Below are positions 44,246 to 54,491 of a stretch of DNA of 64,000 bases, one piece after another (the stretch's first letter is position 1; each line of letters starts with the position of its first letter). The translations under genes and the position numbers were made by a program. Source of the DNA: Neisseriales bacterium (GTDB lineage: Bacteria > Pseudomonadota > Gammaproteobacteria > Burkholderiales > UBA11063); assembly GCA_008017155.1 (NCBI GenBank), contig SSGX01000009.1, forward strand, positions 113,811-177,810, written 5' to 3'. The notes below the pieces were generated by a model. It did no database searches. It was not told the origin of the DNA and worked only from the letters and a program-made list of their open reading frames with translations.

Positions 44246-44548
44246 ATGCAAAAAATATTATTTCTTGTTCTTTGTGCTATTATAGCAATTTTTCAATACG
44301 AGCTATGGTATGGTCGTGGTGGAATTTATGATAGTAAGACTTTGGAAAATTCAATTTCTCAACAGGAAAATACTAATCAAAAATTACAAGATCGCAACGA
44401 TTTGATTATAGAACATTTGCAAGAATTAAAAGGCTCGGCAGATCTTATGGAAGCTAGGGCTAGGAAAGAATTAAATCTAATTAAACCAAATGAGATGCTA
44501 GTTGTTTTACCAGATGACGCATCCGCTCCTATATCCGGGAAAAAATAA
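44246..44548 (+). CDS. ftsB: Cell division protein FtsB
   Basis: A 100-residue bitopic septum protein. A transmembrane helix (about 2-19) is followed by the GRGGIYD signature and a leucine-zipper-like coiled coil (about 28-75) ending in ARKELNLIKPNEMLV, the conserved FtsB end. It forms the FtsQLB complex. No start-proximal Shine-Dalgarno is strong. The ABC transporter gene begins directly behind. Confidence 0.88.
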   Translation: MQKILFLVLCAIIAIFQYELWYGRGGIYDSKTLENSISQQENTNQKLQDRNDLIIEHLQELKGSADLMEARARKELNLIKPNEMLVVLPDDASAPISGKK

Positions 44549-44549
44549 A

Positions 44550-45449
44550 TTGTATGCATTAGAAATAAATAAAGTAAGTAAGATTTATAAAAATAAATTT
44601 CAGGCACTTCACGAGGTTGATTTTCAGGTAAAACAAGGTGATTTTATTGGCTTACTTGGTGTAAATGGCGCTGGCAAAACAACATTGATTTCATCTATTG
44701 CCGGGATTAATCGTTTTGATGGCGAAATAAAAGTTATGGGGCACGATGTGCTTAGTGATGTCGTAGCGGCGAAATCAAAATTGGGAGTTGTGCCACAGGA
44801 AATAGCCTTTGATCCTTTTTTGACGGTATATCAAACATTGCAGTTTCAATCGGGATTATATGGAGTAAAAAACAATAAGCGCTGGCTGGATGAAATATTG
44901 GCTGGAATGCATCTTGATGATAAAGCTCATGCAAATACACGGAGTTTATCGGGTGGAATGAAACGTCGCTTAATGGTAGCACAGGCATTGGTACATAAAC
45001 CACCAGTGATAATTCTTGATGAACCAACTGCTGGTGTGGATGTTGAAATCAGAAAGAATCTATGGGAGTTCATAAGTAAGCTTCATCATGAGGGGCATAC
45101 GATTCTACTTACTACGCATTATCTTGAAGAAGTTGAGAAATTATGTAACCAGATAGTGATGATAGACAAAGGTAGAATTATTGCTAAAAGCTCAAAAAAG
45201 GACCTGATTGCACAGTCAAGCGATCTTCCGGTTACTTTTGAAATTGAAACAAACGAAGGTCAAATTGCTGAGAGCTTAGCGCAGTTAGTTATTGGCAAAG
45301 AAGCAAATAAGTCTATACTTAGTGTTAGAAATAATGATGATATACTCATGATCCTAACTGAGCTTAATAAGGCTGGAATCAAGGTTGAAAATATGAATAT
45401 CAATAAACCCAAGTTAGAAGACATTTTTTTAAAATATTTAGGTCGTTAA
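44550..45449 (+). CDS. ABC transporter ATPase, YadG-like
   Basis: A 299-residue ATPase subunit with Walker A GVNGAGKTT, signature LSGGMKRR, Walker B VIILDEPTAGVD and H-loop TTHYLEE. The C-terminal 70 residues are the extra domain found in ABC-2 exporters of drug/polysaccharide type. I start at TTG 44550, two bases after the ftsB stop, because conserved sequence begins there (YALEINKVSKIYK); an ATG frame from 44502 would run through ftsB. Pairs with the permease 2 bases downstream. Confidence 0.88.
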   Translation: MYALEINKVSKIYKNKFQALHEVDFQVKQGDFIGLLGVNGAGKTTLISSIAGINRFDGEIKVMGHDVLSDVVAAKSKLGVVPQEIAFDPFLTVYQTLQFQSGLYGVKNNKRWLDEILAGMHLDDKAHANTRSLSGGMKRRLMVAQALVHKPPVIILDEPTAGVDVEIRKNLWEFISKLHHEGHTILLTTHYLEEVEKLCNQIVMIDKGRIIAKSSKKDLIAQSSDLPVTFEIETNEGQIAESLAQLVIGKEANKSILSVRNNDDILMILTELNKAGIKVENMNINKPKLEDIFLKYLGR

Positions 45450-45450
45450 G

Positions 45451-46203
45451 ATGCCATTTTTTGCGTTAATAAAAAAAGAAGTATATCGATTTTCTTCAAT
45501 ATGGGTACAAACTATTTTAGGTCCACTATCAACAGCATTACTATATCAGCTTATTTTTGGTAGTCAGTTTGCTGTAATTAATACTGGGCTTGAGCATGTG
45601 ACATATTCTATGTTTTTGATTCCTGGGCTAGTGATGATGCAGGTATTATTAAATGCTTTTGGAAATAGTTCAAGTAGTCTAATTCAGTCTAAATATACTG
45701 GGAACATTATTTTTGTGCTAATGGCACCAGTTACGGCATTAAATATGTATGCAGCCTATCTTGTTGCTAGTGTTATTCGTGGGTTAATGGTTGGTGCGGC
45801 TGTGCTTCTAGGAATAGTTTGGTTTGGTAGTTTTCATTTTGAACATGTTTGGGCTATTCTTTATTTTGCAATCTTTGGTTCACTGATTACTGGTGGGCTT
45901 GGCATGATCATTGGTATCTGGAGTGAAAAATTTGACCAGTTGGCAGGTTTTCAGTCGTTTATTATGGTGCCACTAATTTATCTATCCGGAATTTTTTATA
46001 ATATTCAAAATTTGGGTCCTTTTTGGCGTAGTTTAGCAATGCTTGATCCATTTTTATATATTGTTGATGGGTTTCGTTTTGGCTTTATCGGGCATGCTAG
46101 TTTTTCAATATTAAATGGTGCAATATTTGTATTTGTATTTGCTTTGATTATTAACCTAATTGGAGTGCAAATGTTGAAACGCGGAATAAACATAAAACAT
46201 TAA
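45451..46203 (+). CDS. ABC-2 permease, YadH-like
   Basis: A 250-residue membrane subunit with six helices of the ABC-2 type. The family segment GIFYNIQNLGPFWRSLAMLDPFLYIVDGFRFGFIG lies near 183-217. With the upstream ATPase it forms an exporter of unknown substrate. In many Proteobacteria such a pair lies near ibaG-murA, as here, among envelope genes. Confidence 0.88.
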   Translation: MPFFALIKKEVYRFSSIWVQTILGPLSTALLYQLIFGSQFAVINTGLEHVTYSMFLIPGLVMMQVLLNAFGNSSSSLIQSKYTGNIIFVLMAPVTALNMYAAYLVASVIRGLMVGAAVLLGIVWFGSFHFEHVWAILYFAIFGSLITGGLGMIIGIWSEKFDQLAGFQSFIMVPLIYLSGIFYNIQNLGPFWRSLAMLDPFLYIVDGFRFGFIGHASFSILNGAIFVFVFALIINLIGVQMLKRGINIKH

Positions 46204-46223
46204 TTATTATTTTGAGGTTATTT

Positions 46224-46463
46224 ATGCTTGAAGATGTAATTTATCAGGCTATCGCAGAACATATTGCCTGCGAGTTTCTAGATGTCAGTGGTGATGGGCG
46301 TCATTTTGATGCAATTGTGGTAAGTGATGAGTTTCAAGATAAGTCGAGAATTATGCGTCATCGTATGATTTATACTGCTTTGGGTGACAGAATGAAGGAA
46401 GAGGTTCATGCTTTATCAATGAAGTTATATACAGCTAACGAATGGAAAGAAATTAATGGATAA
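46224..46463 (+). CDS. ibaG: BolA-family protein IbaG
   Basis: A 79-residue BolA-fold protein: [32 protein letters not shown] contains the conserved RHR-type helix-loop. IbaG works with monothiol glutaredoxins in iron-sulfur or stress response. I use ATG 46224 with GAGG before it; the TTG at 46212 overlaps that ribosome binding site. It overlaps murA by 8 bases, a gene pairing conserved in Proteobacteria. Confidence 0.88.
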   Translation: MLEDVIYQAIAEHIACEFLDVSGDGRHFDAIVVSDEFQDKSRIMRHRMIYTALGDRMKEEVHALSMKLYTANEWKEING

Positions 46464-47709
46464 ATTAGTCGTAAATCATTCAATGAATCTCAAGGGTGAT
46501 ATTCGGGTGTCGGGTGCTAAAAATGCGGCGTTACCGATTGTTTGTGCTTCACTTTTAACCGCAGAGCAATTAACTCTTACTAATGTTCCGCAACTAAAAG
46601 ATATTTATACATTGGAGAAACTCCTATCAGGAATGGGTGTTAAGGTTAATTTTAGCAATAGTACTATGGTGTTTGATGCTTCAAATGTAAGCTCTCAAGT
46701 AGCGCCATATGAACTGGTTAAAACTATGCGTGCTTCGATTTTAGTTTTATGTCCTTTGGTTGCACGTTTTGGATATGCGGAAGTAAGCTTACCTGGCGGC
46801 TGCGCGATCGGTGCTAGGCCAGTTGATCAGCATATTAAGGGATTGGAAGCAATGGGTGCCGAAATTACCATTGAGCATGGCTACATCAAAGCTAAAGCAA
46901 GTAGATTAAAAGGTGCGCGTATCGTTATGGATATGGTGACCGTTACTGGTACTGAAAATCTTATGATGGCAGCAGTCCTTGCTGAAGGAACTACTATCCT
47001 TGAAAATGCTGCTCGTGAGCCTGAAGTTACTGATCTTGCTCATTGCCTTATTAAGATGGGTGCAAAGATTGAGGGTATTGGTAGTGATAAATTAGTTATA
47101 CATGGTGTTGAAAAACTCCATGGTGCTGAGCATGCTATTATTGCGGATAGGATTGAAGCTGGAACTTTTGCTGTTGCCGCCGCTTTAACTCAAGGTGATA
47201 TTACGCTAACTCATGCTAGACCAGATACGATGGGTGCAATCATTGAAAAATTAATAAAAGCTGGTGCTGATATTAATGAAGGAAATGATTTTCTACATAT
47301 TAAAATGAATAAAAGACCGCAAGCAGTAGACATCATAACTTTGCCATACCCAGCTTTTCCAACTGATATGCAGGCGCAATTAATGACCTTAAACTGTGTT
47401 GCTGAAGGTACGGGGCGCTTGACAGAAACAATTTTTGAAAATCGTTATATGCATGTACCGGAATTATGTCGTATGGGTGCAAATATCGATGTCGATGGTA
47501 ATGTTGCAATAGTCCATGGAGTAGACCGTTTATATGGTGCTCAGGTGATGGCGACGGATTTACGGGCTTCTGCTTCCTTGGTTTTAGCCGGAATGTTTGC
47601 TGAAGGTGAAACAGTCGTTGATAGGATTTATCATCTTGATCGTGGTTACGAACATATTGAAGAAAAGCTTAATAATGTTGGTGCTAATATAGTTAGAATC
47701 AAGGGGTAA
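46456..47709 (+). CDS. murA: UDP-GlcNAc 1-carboxyvinyltransferase
   Basis: First committed enzyme of peptidoglycan synthesis, transferring enolpyruvate from PEP. 417 residues, two inside-out alpha/beta domains. KNAALP (about 22-27) is present and the catalytic cysteine is C116 in [13 protein letters not shown], so the enzyme is of the fosfomycin-sensitive Cys type. The late [15 protein letters not shown] motif contains the conserved Arg. Confidence 0.96.
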   Translation: MDKLVVNHSMNLKGDIRVSGAKNAALPIVCASLLTAEQLTLTNVPQLKDIYTLEKLLSGMGVKVNFSNSTMVFDASNVSSQVAPYELVKTMRASILVLCPLVARFGYAEVSLPGGCAIGARPVDQHIKGLEAMGAEITIEHGYIKAKASRLKGARIVMDMVTVTGTENLMMAAVLAEGTTILENAAREPEVTDLAHCLIKMGAKIEGIGSDKLVIHGVEKLHGAEHAIIADRIEAGTFAVAAALTQGDITLTHARPDTMGAIIEKLIKAGADINEGNDFLHIKMNKRPQAVDIITLPYPAFPTDMQAQLMTLNCVAEGTGRLTETIFENRYMHVPELCRMGANIDVDGNVAIVHGVDRLYGAQVMATDLRASASLVLAGMFAEGETVVDRIYHLDRGYEHIEEKLNNVGANIVRIKG

Positions 47710-47711
47710 TC

Positions 47712-48776
47712 ATGATTAAGAAAGTTGCTTTGCTATTATTGCTATCTGGTGCGATTATTTCATGTAGTAAAAAAACTGAAGTAGCCGATGATACCCGCTA
47801 TGTAAAGATCTTTGTTGTCGGTGGTGGTGTTGATAAAGGGTATAGTACTTTTCATGGTAACATTCATGCCGAATACGAACCGAATCTTTCTTTTCGGGTA
47901 AATGGGAAGATTGTTGTCAGGTTAGTTGATATTGGGCAATTTGTGAAAAAAGGGCAGGCTCTGGCTAAACTTGATCCAACAGATTATAAATTATCAGCTG
48001 ATTCGGCAACAGCGCAACTTGCTTCAGCTAAATCAAATTATGTAACTCAGGAAGCCAATCTTGAACGTTACAAACAATTGTTAAAGCAGAATTTTGTTTC
48101 TCAAGCTCAATATGATTCACAAAAGGCTCAATTTGATAGTGCTAAAGCACAATATGAGGAAGCTAATAACCAGCTGGCAAATAGCAAAAATCAGGTGCAG
48201 TATACCACTTTAGTTGCACCATCAGATGGTGTAATTTCTTCAATCAATATGGATGCCGGACAGGTTGTTTCAGCAGGGCAGACGGTTGCTACCATGGCGG
48301 TCTCAGGTAATAAAGAAGTTGCTATTGATTTACCTGAAGCACAAATTAATGATTATAAAATTGGTATGCCTGCTGATGTTAGGCTTTGGGCAACGAATAA
48401 AAACTATGTCGGTAAAATCAGAATCATTAATCAGGCAAGCGATCAGCAAACTAGAACCTATGCCGCACGGGTAGTTGTTTTAAATGCCGAATCAGATGTT
48501 AAATATGGAATGTCTGCTGATGTAACTATAAAACCGCTTAATTCTACTGATGGTGTAGTCTTACCACTAAATAGCCTTTATACCAATAACGGTAAAACAG
48601 GGATTTGGTTACTGGATGCGAATAGCAAAGCCAAATTTGTACCTGTAGAAGTAATTGCTACAGATGGTAACACGATGAAAGTGAAACGAGGAATAATTAA
48701 TAATGGAGATAAGATAGTCTCGGCTGGAGCAAACTTTGTTTATGAAGGGCAGCAGTTAAAAGTATATAGTGACTAA
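47712..48776 (+). CDS. RND efflux periplasmic adaptor lipoprotein
   Basis: A 354-residue membrane-fusion protein (HlyD/AcrA family) with lipobox IISC (C18). Lipoyl half-motifs (FRVNGKIVVRLVDIGQFVKKGQAL and VAPSDGVISSINMDAGQVVSAGQ) flank an alpha-hairpin (about 95-160; AQLASAKSNY to QLANSKNQVQ). Beta-barrel and membrane-proximal domains follow. No RND pump or outer-membrane channel gene follows; the next gene is rpsO. It is therefore an orphan adaptor that must pair with a pump encoded elsewhere. Confidence 0.85.
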   Translation: MIKKVALLLLLSGAIISCSKKTEVADDTRYVKIFVVGGGVDKGYSTFHGNIHAEYEPNLSFRVNGKIVVRLVDIGQFVKKGQALAKLDPTDYKLSADSATAQLASAKSNYVTQEANLERYKQLLKQNFVSQAQYDSQKAQFDSAKAQYEEANNQLANSKNQVQYTTLVAPSDGVISSINMDAGQVVSAGQTVATMAVSGNKEVAIDLPEAQINDYKIGMPADVRLWATNKNYVGKIRIINQASDQQTRTYAARVVVLNAESDVKYGMSADVTIKPLNSTDGVVLPLNSLYTNNGKTGIWLLDANSKAKFVPVEVIATDGNTMKVKRGIINNGDKIVSAGANFVYEGQQLKVYSD

Positions 48777-48778
48777 TA

Positions 48779-48808
48779 TTGTTAAACTTATACTAGCTAT
48801 GCTATAAT
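48779..48808 (+). promoter_or_regulatory. rpsO promoter
   Basis: TTGTTA, 18 bases, TATAAT, about 90 bases before the rpsO ATG, leaving a leader that could carry S15 autoregulation. Confidence 0.7.
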
Positions 48809-48896
48809 TTTGACCTTTAGTGGAGTATTGCTAGGTTTTGACGGTAAGTCATTACTTGGCTATACTTATCCGTAACCTTATATTAAGGAATTTATT

Positions 48897-49166
48897 ATGT
48901 CAATGAACGCAGTTAAAAAAGCGGAAATCGTTTCAAAATTTCAACGTAAAGCTGGTGATACTGGATCTTCAGAGGTTCAGGTAGCGCTTTTAACAGCTAG
49001 AATTAATGAACTTACAGAACATTTTAAAGTTCATTCTAAAGATCATCATTCACGTCGTGGTCTATTAAAACTTGTTTCACAACGTCGTCGTTTACTTGAT
49101 TATCTTAAACGTACTGATTTTAGCAAGTACGCTGGTCTTATCAAAGAATTAGGCTTACGTAAATAA
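48897..49166 (+). CDS. rpsO: 30S ribosomal protein S15
   Basis: 89 residues, the standard length. It binds 16S rRNA at the central-domain three-way junction. The conserved [13 protein letters not shown] and [26 protein letters not shown] are intact. AAGGA precedes the ATG. pnp follows, the classic rpsO-pnp order. Confidence 0.98.
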   Translation: MSMNAVKKAEIVSKFQRKAGDTGSSEVQVALLTARINELTEHFKVHSKDHHSRRGLLKLVSQRRRLLDYLKRTDFSKYAGLIKELGLRK

Positions 49167-49167
49167 T

Positions 49168-49203
49168 AAAAAAGTGGTAGAATATCTATCACTTTTCTTT
49201 TTT
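49168..49203 (+). terminator. Terminator after rpsO
   Basis: AAAAGTG-TAGA pairs with TCTA-CACTTTT, followed by a T-rich run; probably partial, with read-through into pnp. Confidence 0.75.
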
Positions 49204-49232
49204 ATAACCAAAGCAACAGTGCAAAAGGTCTA

Positions 49233-49294
49233 AGAAGCTATTTAATCTGCTTAGTGCTGACTAATCGAGTCACTGAGTTGATCAAATAGCTTCT
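49233..49294 (+). promoter_or_regulatory. pnp leader hairpin
   Basis: A 62-base stem-loop: AGAAGCTATTTAATC pairs with GATCAAATAGCTTCT (one mismatch), and the inner CTTAGTG pairs with CACTGAG. In E. coli a comparable pnp leader stem is cut by RNase III and then used for PNPase autoregulation; the position suggests the same here. Confidence 0.65.
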
Positions 49295-49331
49295 TTTGGT
49301 TCTGTTGTCTTATTTTTTAGGAAGCAAAACA

Positions 49332-51476
49332 TTGTTTAATAAAATTACTAAAACTTTCCAGTATGGAAATCATGAGGTTTCATTAGAAACTGGTGTTATG
49401 GCTCGCCAAGCGAGTGCTAGCGTTAAAGTGACTATGGGTGAAACCGTAGTATTAGTTACTGTGGTGGCTAATAAAGAAGCAAAAGAAGGGCAGGATTTTT
49501 TCCCGCTAACTGTTGATTATTTTGAAAAGTCTTATGCTGTTGGTAAAATCCCGGGTGGGTTTTTAAAACGTGATGGTCGTCAGGCTAACCATGAAATCTT
49601 AGTTTGCCGTTTGATTGATCGTCCAATTCGTCCATTATTCCCTGAAGGTTTTTATAACGAAATTCAGATCGTAGCTCAAGTATTATCTCTTGATCCTGAG
49701 ATTAGTTCTGATATTCCTGCAATCATTGGTGCTTCTGCTGCCTTGTCTTTATCTGGTGTTCCATTTAAAGGTCCAGTTGGTGCGGCACGTGTTGGTTATG
49801 TTGATGGTCAGTTTATTTTAAATCCGGGACCTACAAAACTACTTGAGTCTAGTCTGGATTTGGTTGTAGCCGGTACTAAACAAGCAGTATTGATGGTTGA
49901 ATCTGAAGCAAAAGAGCTTCCAGAAGATGTAATGCTTGCGGCAGTAATGTTTGGTCATGAGCAGTCTCAAGCTGTGATAAATGCAATTAATGAATTTGTC
50001 CGTGAAGTAAATCCTGTAGTTTGGGATTGGACACCTCCGGCTAAAGATGAAGCGCTAATTGCTAAGATTAAAGAACTAGCTCATCAAGGCTTGGTTGATG
50101 CATATAATATTCGTCAAAAACAAGCACGTTATAGCAAAGTTAACGAAGTTAAAGAAGGTGTAGTTGCACAGGTAATTACTGAAGAAAATAAACTTTCATT
50201 AAATACAGTTAATAATCATTTATTTGATTTGGAATCAAGCATTGTTCGAAATAAAATTCTAAGTGGTGAGCCGCGTATTGATGGTCGTGATACCAAAACA
50301 GTTCGTCCGATTGATATTCAGCTTGGTTTATTACCACGTGCGCATGGTTCTTCATTGTTTACTCGTGGTGAAACACAAGCTTTAGGTGTTGTAACTTTGG
50401 GTACAAAAATGGACGAGCAAACGATAGATGCAATTGCTGGTACTTATTCTGAACGTTTTATGCTTCATTATAATTTCCCTCCTTTTTCAACTGGCGAGTG
50501 CGGACGGTTGGGTGCTCCAAAACGTCGTGAAATTGGTCATGGTAACTTGGCTAAACGTGCATTAGCTGCGGTGTTACCTGATACAGAAGTATTTCCATAC
50601 AGCTTACGTATAGTGTCTGAGGTTCTTGAATCAAATGGTTCATCGTCAATGGCAACGGTTTGTGCTGGTTGCTTATCAATGATGGAAGCTGGTGTACCAG
50701 TTAAAGATCATGTGGCTGGTGTTGCTATGGGATTGATTCTTGATGGGAATAAATTTGCGATTCTAACCGATATTCTTGGTGATGAAGATCATCTTGGTGA
50801 TATGGACTTTAAAGTTGCTGGAACAGAAAAAGGTGTTACTGCACTACAAATGGATATTAAAATCGAGGGAATTAGTAAGCCTATCATGCAAGTTGCATTA
50901 CAGCAAGCGCGTGAAGGACGGATGCATATTCTTGGTTTGATGAAAGCTGCTTTGCCGTATCCAAAAATGTTGTCTGAGCGTGTGCCACGTTTATATACCA
51001 TGAAGATTAATCCTGAGAAAATCAAGGATGTAATTGGTAAAGGCGGTTCGGTGATTAAAGGGATTATTGCTGATACTGGTGCTACCATTGATATTACGGA
51101 TGAGGGTGTGGTTACGATTGCTTCAAGTTCACGTGAATCTGCTGATAAAGCTCGTTCAATAATTGAAGGTATTGTTGCTGAAGCTGTATTAGGTGAAGTA
51201 TACCCGGGTAAAGTTACTCGCTTACTTGATCGTAATATGGGTGCTATGGTGGCAATTCTTGGTGGACGTGAAGGTTTTGTCCATGTGTCACAGATTGCCG
51301 TTGAGCGTGTAAATAATGTTGCTGACTATCTAAAAGAAGGACAGGAAGTGAATGTTAAGGTAGTTGAATTTGATGATCGTGGTAGAATGCGGTTGTCTAT
51401 CAAAGCAACTTTACCGCAACCGGAAGTTCCACCACAAGCAGCTACACAGCAGTCTGAAACGCCGACTGTTCAATAA
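49332..51476 (+). CDS. pnp: Polyribonucleotide nucleotidyltransferase
   Basis: PNPase, a 3'-5' phosphorolytic exoribonuclease of the degradosome. 714 residues: two RNase PH domains (about 10-145 and 310-540) with an alpha linker, a KH domain ([12 protein letters not shown] near 565) and an S1 domain ([21 protein letters not shown] near 620). The start is TTG 49332 ([12 protein letters not shown]), preceded by AGGAAG; a longer frame from 49296 begins inside the leader hairpin region and is unlikely. Weak start codon plus leader hairpin fit tight autoregulation. Confidence 0.96.
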   Translation: MFNKITKTFQYGNHEVSLETGVMARQASASVKVTMGETVVLVTVVANKEAKEGQDFFPLTVDYFEKSYAVGKIPGGFLKRDGRQANHEILVCRLIDRPIRPLFPEGFYNEIQIVAQVLSLDPEISSDIPAIIGASAALSLSGVPFKGPVGAARVGYVDGQFILNPGPTKLLESSLDLVVAGTKQAVLMVESEAKELPEDVMLAAVMFGHEQSQAVINAINEFVREVNPVVWDWTPPAKDEALIAKIKELAHQGLVDAYNIRQKQARYSKVNEVKEGVVAQVITEENKLSLNTVNNHLFDLESSIVRNKILSGEPRIDGRDTKTVRPIDIQLGLLPRAHGSSLFTRGETQALGVVTLGTKMDEQTIDAIAGTYSERFMLHYNFPPFSTGECGRLGAPKRREIGHGNLAKRALAAVLPDTEVFPYSLRIVSEVLESNGSSSMATVCAGCLSMMEAGVPVKDHVAGVAMGLILDGNKFAILTDILGDEDHLGDMDFKVAGTEKGVTALQMDIKIEGISKPIMQVALQQAREGRMHILGLMKAALPYPKMLSERVPRLYTMKINPEKIKDVIGKGGSVIKGIIADTGATIDITDEGVVTIASSSRESADKARSIIEGIVAEAVLGEVYPGKVTRLLDRNMGAMVAILGGREGFVHVSQIAVERVNNVADYLKEGQEVNVKVVEFDDRGRMRLSIKATLPQPEVPPQAATQQSETPTVQ

Positions 51477-51481
51477 TTGCT

Positions 51482-51512
51482 AAAAAGCTCCAGATAAATC
51501 TGGAGCTTTTTT
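51482..51512 (+). terminator. Terminator after pnp
   Basis: AAAAAGCTCCAGAT and ATCTGGAGCTTTTTT form a strong hairpin with T run. Confidence 0.92.
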
Positions 51513-51586
51513 GTTGCGCTGCAAGTAGCTTTAGTTTTTTAATTGTATTAGAATCCCGCCATTGATAATAAATTGTGAGGTATATT

Positions 51587-52717
51587 ATGCTAGTTGGAGT
51601 TCCTAAAGAAATAAAAAATCATGAGTACCGGGTAGGGATGACTCCTGCAGGAGTTTATGAATTGGTTCGTCATGGGCATCAAATTTTGGTTGAAACTAAA
51701 GCTGGATTGGCGATTGGTTATGATGATGAAGATTATATCAAAGCCGGAGCTATGATCGCTAAGTCAGCTGAAGATGTTTTTGCTAAAGCTGATATGATAG
51801 TTAAAGTTAAAGAGCCTCAGCCAATTGAGTGTAAGATGTTACGTCCGGGACAGATTCTATTTACTTATCTACATTTAGCGCCAGATCCAGAGCAAGCAAA
51901 GGGCTTACTTGATTCTGATTGCGTAGCGATTGCTTATGAAACAGTAACTGACATAAATGGTGGTTTACCGCTATTAGCACCAATGTCTGAAGTTGCTGGG
52001 CGCTTATCAATTCAAGCTGGAGCGCACGCCTTAGAGCGCCATAAAGGTGGTTGTGGTGTATTACTTGGTGGTGTACCGGGTGTTAAACCTGCTAATGTAG
52101 TCGTGATTGGTGGCGGTGTAGTTGGGATCAATGCCGCGCGGATGGCTGCTGGTTTAGGTGCTGATGTTACATTATTCGATCGCAATTTGAATGTACTTAA
52201 AAAGATTGATAATGATTTTGGTGGACGGATTAAAACCATCTATAGTAATCATATGAATCTGGAAAAAGCGATTCGTTCCGCGCACTTGGTGGTAGGGGCG
52301 GTTCTTATTCCTGGTGCTGCTGCACCAAAACTGGTTACCAGATCAATGCTAAAAGAAATGAAAAAAGGTGCGGTTTTGGTTGATGTGGCGATTGATCAGG
52401 GTGGTTGTTTTGAAACTTCAATGCCAACAACTCATGAAAATCCAACTTATGTGGTTGATGATGTTGTTCATTATTGTGTTGCGAATATGCCAGGTGCAGT
52501 TGCTAAAACTTCAACATTAGCTTTGACAAATGCAACGCTGCCATTCGTGGTTGAGCTTGCTGATAAAGGCTGGAAACAGGCGATTAAGGATAATCCGCAT
52601 TTGATGAATGGACTTAATGTATGCCATGGTAATATTACATATTATGCGGTTGCGCGTGATTTAGGCTATACTTACGTTGATCCAAATACAATCCTAAGTA
52701 CTATTGCTTATAATTAA
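51587..52717 (+). CDS. ald: Alanine dehydrogenase
   Basis: NAD-dependent oxidative deamination of L-alanine to pyruvate. 376 residues: [20 protein letters not shown] with the substrate-binding Arg at the start, YLHLAPD with catalytic His near 95, the Rossmann loop [22 protein letters not shown] (about 171-192), and [15 protein letters not shown] near 281. ATG 51587 with GAGG is chosen over an upstream in-frame start. Single gene with its own terminator. Confidence 0.95.
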   Translation: MLVGVPKEIKNHEYRVGMTPAGVYELVRHGHQILVETKAGLAIGYDDEDYIKAGAMIAKSAEDVFAKADMIVKVKEPQPIECKMLRPGQILFTYLHLAPDPEQAKGLLDSDCVAIAYETVTDINGGLPLLAPMSEVAGRLSIQAGAHALERHKGGCGVLLGGVPGVKPANVVVIGGGVVGINAARMAAGLGADVTLFDRNLNVLKKIDNDFGGRIKTIYSNHMNLEKAIRSAHLVVGAVLIPGAAAPKLVTRSMLKEMKKGAVLVDVAIDQGGCFETSMPTTHENPTYVVDDVVHYCVANMPGAVAKTSTLALTNATLPFVVELADKGWKQAIKDNPHLMNGLNVCHGNITYYAVARDLGYTYVDPNTILSTIAYN

Positions 52718-52743
52718 TCAGATTGAGTTTTAGGCAATTTGTT

Positions 52744-52775
52744 AAAATACCTACCTGAATGCGGTAGGTATTTTT
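52744..52775 (+). terminator. Terminator after ald
   Basis: AAAATACCTACC pairs with GGTAGGTATTTT, then TATT. The start region of the next gene follows directly. Confidence 0.85.
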
Positions 52776-52776
52776 A

Positions 52777-53574
52777 TTGGAAGGTAGCGTTATATATTCT
52801 CTTATTGAATCAAAAGAAAATAATCAGATCAAATATGTTGTGAAACTTGCTACGGATTCTAAATTTCGTAAAGCATCACAGCAGTCTGTCATTTATGGTT
52901 ATCACCTCATTGAAGAAGCTGCCAAACATCAGTTGCTAGCAAAGCTATATATAAACGAGAGTAACCTTACAGATTATGAGAAGTTAATTGCAAAATATAA
53001 TCTTATCGATAGGACTGTGCTAGTTATTGATAAAATCATGGATAAGATGAATCTTCTTGATTCAGCAACTGATTGCGTTGGGCTAATCAATATTTCTCAA
53101 AAAGAACTACTTGTTTCTCATGATGAAAGTTACATTCTTTTGGAAAATATTCAGGATCCAGGTAATCTTGGGACAATTTTTCGGGTAGCTCGTGCTGGTG
53201 GTATAAATAATGTAGTTCTATCGCCTAAAAGTGTTGATCCATATAATCCCAAAGTGTTACGAGCATCGCAGGGCATCCAGTTTGGATTAAATATATTTAC
53301 TGATATTGATCTAGAGCAGTTTATTAGTAGTTATCACGGGCAAGCTCTGGCAATGATTCCGGATGCCGCTGGGAGTATTTATGAAGTTAATCTGAATATT
53401 CCAACTGCTATCGTCCTTGGTAATGAAGGAAATGGGTTAACTGAAAAACTAAAATCCAAATTAACCAATCATGTGAGTATTCCGATGTGTGGCGATGCTG
53501 AATCGCTTAATCTTGCAATGGCAGCTACAGTAGCTGTTTTTGAAATGTCTAGACAAAGAATAATGAAGTCATGA
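52777..53574 (+). CDS. SpoU/TrmH-family RNA 2'-O-methyltransferase
   Basis: A 265-residue SPOUT methylase. The substrate-binding N-domain starts IESKENNQIKYVVKL and RKASQQSVIYGYHLIEEA. The SAM domain has LENIQDPGNLGTIFRVARAGG (about 121-141), VLGNEGNGL (about 210) and IPMCGDAESLNLAMAATVAVFEM (near 234). Probably modifies rRNA; the exact site is unknown. The start is unclear: TTG 52777 sits in the terminator tail, whereas GGAAGG lies 4-7 bases before GTT/ATA codons at 52789-52794, so a rare start codon is possible. It overlaps hemC by 4 bases. Confidence 0.85.
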   Translation: MEGSVIYSLIESKENNQIKYVVKLATDSKFRKASQQSVIYGYHLIEEAAKHQLLAKLYINESNLTDYEKLIAKYNLIDRTVLVIDKIMDKMNLLDSATDCVGLINISQKELLVSHDESYILLENIQDPGNLGTIFRVARAGGINNVVLSPKSVDPYNPKVLRASQGIQFGLNIFTDIDLEQFISSYHGQALAMIPDAAGSIYEVNLNIPTAIVLGNEGNGLTEKLKSKLTNHVSIPMCGDAESLNLAMAATVAVFEMSRQRIMKS

Positions 53575-54491
53575 AAAAAATTCGTATAATTTCAAGAAAT
53601 AGCCAGCTTGCGATGTGGCAGGCTAATCACGTTAAAGAAAAATTAATCAAAGCAAGCCCTGATTTAGCTGTTGAGATTATTGGTATCACAACAGAGGGTG
53701 ACCGGATACTAGATAAGTCATTAGAAAAAATTGGCGGCAAGGGTTTGTTTATTAAAGAACTAGAATATCAACTTTTAAATGGAAATGCAGATATTGCAGT
53801 TCATTCATTAAAAGACCTTCCTGCTAAGTTACCTTCTGAATTTATGTTAGCCGCAATTCTTCCTCGTGAAAATCCACACGATGCTTTTATATCAAATAAT
53901 TATCAGTCTATCGATGAGCTACCAAATGGTGCTGTTATTGGTACATCAAGCGCGAGGCGTTCAGCAATCCTCAGAAAATATTACCCACAATTACAAATCA
54001 AATTATTACGTGGTAATTTACAAACTAGATTGGCAAAATTGGATAATGGTGATTATGATGGAATAATTCTTGCGGTTGCTGGATTAAAACGGCTTAATCT
54101 TGAATCAAGAATTAGGGAAATATTAACAAGTGAGAGATTTATCCCAGCAATTGGTCAAGGTGTTTTGGCAGTTGAGATAACTAGCAATAGAAAAGATGAG
54201 TTATTACCACTACTTGAAAAAATCGAAGATGTTGATACTAGAAAATTAGTAAGTGCTGAACGAGAAATGGGTAGTTTTATGAATGCAAGCTGTAATATTC
54301 CAATTGCAGGCTATGCCAAAATCGAGAATAGTCAGTTATTATTATCTGCATTAATTGCCGACCCGGATGGTTCTGCTTTTTATACCGCAGAAATAAGCGG
54401 TAATTCTGATGATTATTTACAAATAGGTCGGAAGTGTGCGCAGCTATTATTAGATCAAGGTGCTGAAGCGATAGTTAGGAAATTCATCTAA
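53571..54491 (+). CDS. hemC: Porphobilinogen deaminase
   Basis: Polymerises four porphobilinogens to hydroxymethylbilane. 306 residues. The cofactor-binding cysteine is C241 in NASCNIPIAGY; TSSARR (about 125-130) and RGNLQTRL (about 147-154) bind the growing chain, and HSLKDLP near 78 carries the catalytic Asp. First of four overlapping haem genes. Confidence 0.96.
   Translation: MKKIRIISRNSQLAMWQANHVKEKLIKASPDLAVEIIGITTEGDRILDKSLEKIGGKGLFIKELEYQLLNGNADIAVHSLKDLPAKLPSEFMLAAILPRENPHDAFISNNYQSIDELPNGAVIGTSSARRSAILRKYYPQLQIKLLRGNLQTRLAKLDNGDYDGIILAVAGLKRLNLESRIREILTSERFIPAIGQGVLAVEITSNRKDELLPLLEKIEDVDTRKLVSAEREMGSFMNASCNIPIAGYAKIENSQLLLSALIADPDGSAFYTAEISGNSDDYLQIGRKCAQLLLDQGAEAIVRKFI

Noticed and set aside
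44502..44549. Longer N-terminus for the ABC ATPase
   Set aside because: It would be read inside ftsB in another frame; family similarity begins at the TTG at 44550.
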